Shown in pieces: positions 62,754-64,000 of a DNA stretch of 64,000 nucleotides. Under the pieces are notes generated by a model, which was not told where the DNA came from, searched no databases, and was given only the letters and a program-made list of their open reading frames with translations. The DNA is from Streptomyces sp. S.PNR 29 (GTDB lineage: Bacteria > Actinomycetota > Actinomycetes > Streptomycetales > Streptomycetaceae): contig NZ_JANUQM010000012.1 in assembly GCF_030386795.1 (NCBI RefSeq), forward strand, positions 186,001 to 250,000, given 5' to 3'. Both the position numbers and the translations under genes were made by a program. The stretch's first letter is position 1. The number at the start of each line of letters is the position of its first letter.

Positions 62754-63809
62754 TTACTTGCCGGGCCAGCGCGGTGCGAAGCCGGAGGTGAGCTCGGGGC
62801 GGTTGTGGCGCCACTTGGGCTCTTTGTTGACCGAGCGGTTGGTGATGGCGCGCAGCGTGCGCACCAGCGGTCCGTAGGTGGACGCCATGAGGCCGGAGGA
62901 GATGCTGCCGCCGGGCGGCTCGTCCATGAACGGCATGAACTTGTCGGGGAATCCGGGCATGGTGCAGGCGATGCAGATGCCGCCGACGTTGGGGCAGCCT
63001 CCGATGCCGTCCATCCAGCCGCGCTTGGGGACGTTGCAGTTGACCACCGGGCCCCAGCAGCCGATCTTCACCTGGCACTTGGGCGAGTTGTAGTCCTTGG
63101 CGAAGTCGCCCTGCTCGTAGTACGCGGCGCGGTCGCAGCCCTCGTGCACCGTCTTGCCGAACAGCCAGGTGGGGCGCAGTTGATCGTCGAGCGGGATGGG
63201 CGGGGCCATGCCGGCGGCCTGGTAGAGCAGCCAGGTCACGGTCTCCATGAAGTTGTCGGGCTGGACGGGGCAGCCGGGCACGTTGACGATCGGCAGTCCG
63301 CCGGCCGAGCGGAAGTCCCAGCCCAGGTAGTCGGCCAGGCCCATGCAGCCGGTGGGGTTGCCGGCCATGGCGTGGATGCCTCCGTAGGTGGCACAGGTGC
63401 CGACCGCGACGACGGCGAAGGCTCCGGGGGCGAGCCGGTCGATCCAGGTGTTGAAGGTGATGGGGTCGCCCGTGCGGGGGTCGTTGCCCATCGAGGTCCA
63501 GTAACCGTCGCCGTTGATGCGCTCGTTGGGGATCGAGCCCTCCACGACGAGGACGTAAGGGGCCCCGAGTTCGCCGTCGGCGGCCTGGTGGAAGGGCCGG
63601 GTGAAGTCGTCGGCGGTCTCGTAGGAAAGCACCTTGTTGTGCAGGACGACCTTCGGCAGTCCCGGAATGGCCCCGAGGACCACGTCCTCCAGGCTCGGCA
63701 GCGATGCCGCGGTGACGGAGACGGTGTCGCCGTCGCAGCTCATGCCCTCCGAGGTCCACAGGATGTGGACCTCCTCAACGGCCGCAGGGGCCTCGGTTGC
63801 GGTGCTCAT
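62754..63809 (-). CDS. hhyS: NiFe hydrogenase small subunit, group 1h
   Basis: A 351-residue Fe-S subunit. The proximal-cluster loop reads GMSCDGD: Cys25 is kept, but the second Cys of the usual CxxC is Asp28, the known hallmark of group 1h enzymes. Further cluster Cys lie in VGTCATYGG, VPGCPVQPDN, HEGCDRAAYY, QVKIGCWGP, NVGGICIACTMPGFPD. There is no Tat signal, so the enzyme faces the cytosol. ATG 63809 follows AAGGGATC. It is first of the nine-gene operon. Confidence 0.95.
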   Translation of the reverse strand: MSTATEAPAAVEEVHILWTSEGMSCDGDTVSVTAASLPSLEDVVLGAIPGLPKVVLHNKVLSYETADDFTRPFHQAADGELGAPYVLVVEGSIPNERINGDGYWTSMGNDPRTGDPITFNTWIDRLAPGAFAVVAVGTCATYGGIHAMAGNPTGCMGLADYLGWDFRSAGGLPIVNVPGCPVQPDNFMETVTWLLYQAAGMAPPIPLDDQLRPTWLFGKTVHEGCDRAAYYEQGDFAKDYNSPKCQVKIGCWGPVVNCNVPKRGWMDGIGGCPNVGGICIACTMPGFPDKFMPFMDEPPGGSISSGLMASTYGPLVRTLRAITNRSVNKEPKWRHNRPELTSGFAPRWPGK

Positions 63810-63859
63810 GTGATCCCTTCCTGGCGGCATCCCCCAGAGCAGGCTGGCATATCAGACGA

Positions 63860-64000
63860 TCAGCCACCATTCGGACACTCCATTCGGAGGTGTTCGGGGG
63901 TCCCGTGCGGCCGCCGCTTGCGTACGAAGGCGGAACGCAGCGCGTGGTAAGGAGCGGCCGGGTCGTCGAAGACGGCACGCATGCGCTCCAGCTCGGCGGC
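63860..64000 (-). CDS. partial gene at the right edge (C-terminal end)
   Basis: The last 46 codons of a leftward frame, ending in TGA at 63862-63860: ELERMRAVFDDPAAPYHALR, then SAFVRKRRPHGTPEHL. Codon use is that of a real gene. The 5' end lies beyond the window; 50 bases separate it from the hydrogenase operon. No family recognised. Confidence 0.45.
   Translation of the reverse strand, partial: AAELERMRAVFDDPAAPYHALRSAFVRKRRPHGTPEHLRMECPNGG

Overview
The window is very GC-rich, with short or overlapping gene junctions (ATGA and GTGA), many GTG starts and almost no TTA codons. The gene families point to a Streptomyces chromosome: SpoIIE-type phosphatase, Rv1733c-like protein, DUF2795, SAV_2336-type domain, actinobacterial group 1h hydrogenase, and sugar ABC importers without their own ATPase. 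I see no rRNA, tRNA, CRISPR array, insertion sequence or complete prophage.

Layout. 1-3287: a PAS/GAF/PP2C phosphatase facing a PrmC-like methyltransferase. 3613-12607: a tightly coupled four-gene operon encoding an alpha/beta hydrolase, a caspase-like protease joined to a VMAP-type tail, a MoxR AAA+ ATPase, and a 1500-residue protein joining a vWA/SAV_2336-like region, a nucleoside-phosphorylase-like domain, an NB-ARC ATPase and TPRs. This resembles the predicted vWA-MoxR-VMAP conflict (suicide or immunity) systems, with unusual fusions and one TTA (bldA-type) codon; it is the most interesting part of the window. 12763-20017: a sulfite-oxidase-like molybdoenzyme with its flavin reductase, a membrane protein, two serine hydrolases, two methyltransferases, a SnoaL-like protein and a decayed PadR regulator. 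20294-25238: a short Rho paralogue, a D-Ala-D-Ala carboxypeptidase and two polyprenol-dependent mannosyltransferases. 25360-31003: an Asn/Asp/Gln catabolic operon under a FadR-type regulator. 31112-34678: UppP, a CrcB-DUF190-CrcB fluoride export set, and an SMP-30-like protein with an ArsR-like regulator.

34829-42979 is a galactan/beta-galactoside locus. GH42 and GH53 enzymes run leftward; a binding protein, two permeases and a LacI regulator run rightward. The divergent promoters share -35 bases, and there is one LacI-type box on each side. 43014-49046 holds a MarR regulator, an MFS exporter, an SseB-like protein, an NCS1 permease with an isochorismatase-like hydrolase, and two small stress-type proteins. 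49575-56210 is a second beta-galactoside operon (MFS, two GH35 enzymes, LacI) with a perfect palindrome on its promoter; its first GH35 gene carries a one-base frameshift. 56236-56895 is a graveyard of ABC-permease and thioesterase-like fragments. 56897-63809 is a leftward, mostly overlapping operon for a cytoplasmic group 1h (high-affinity, H2-oxidising) NiFe hydrogenase with its accessory proteins and maturation protease. A gene cut by the right edge follows.

The genes thus combine polymer scavenging (two galactoside loci), amino-acid deamidation, persistence on atmospheric H2, and a developmentally gated conflict system. Family names are from recognition of the translated sequence; no database search was possible.
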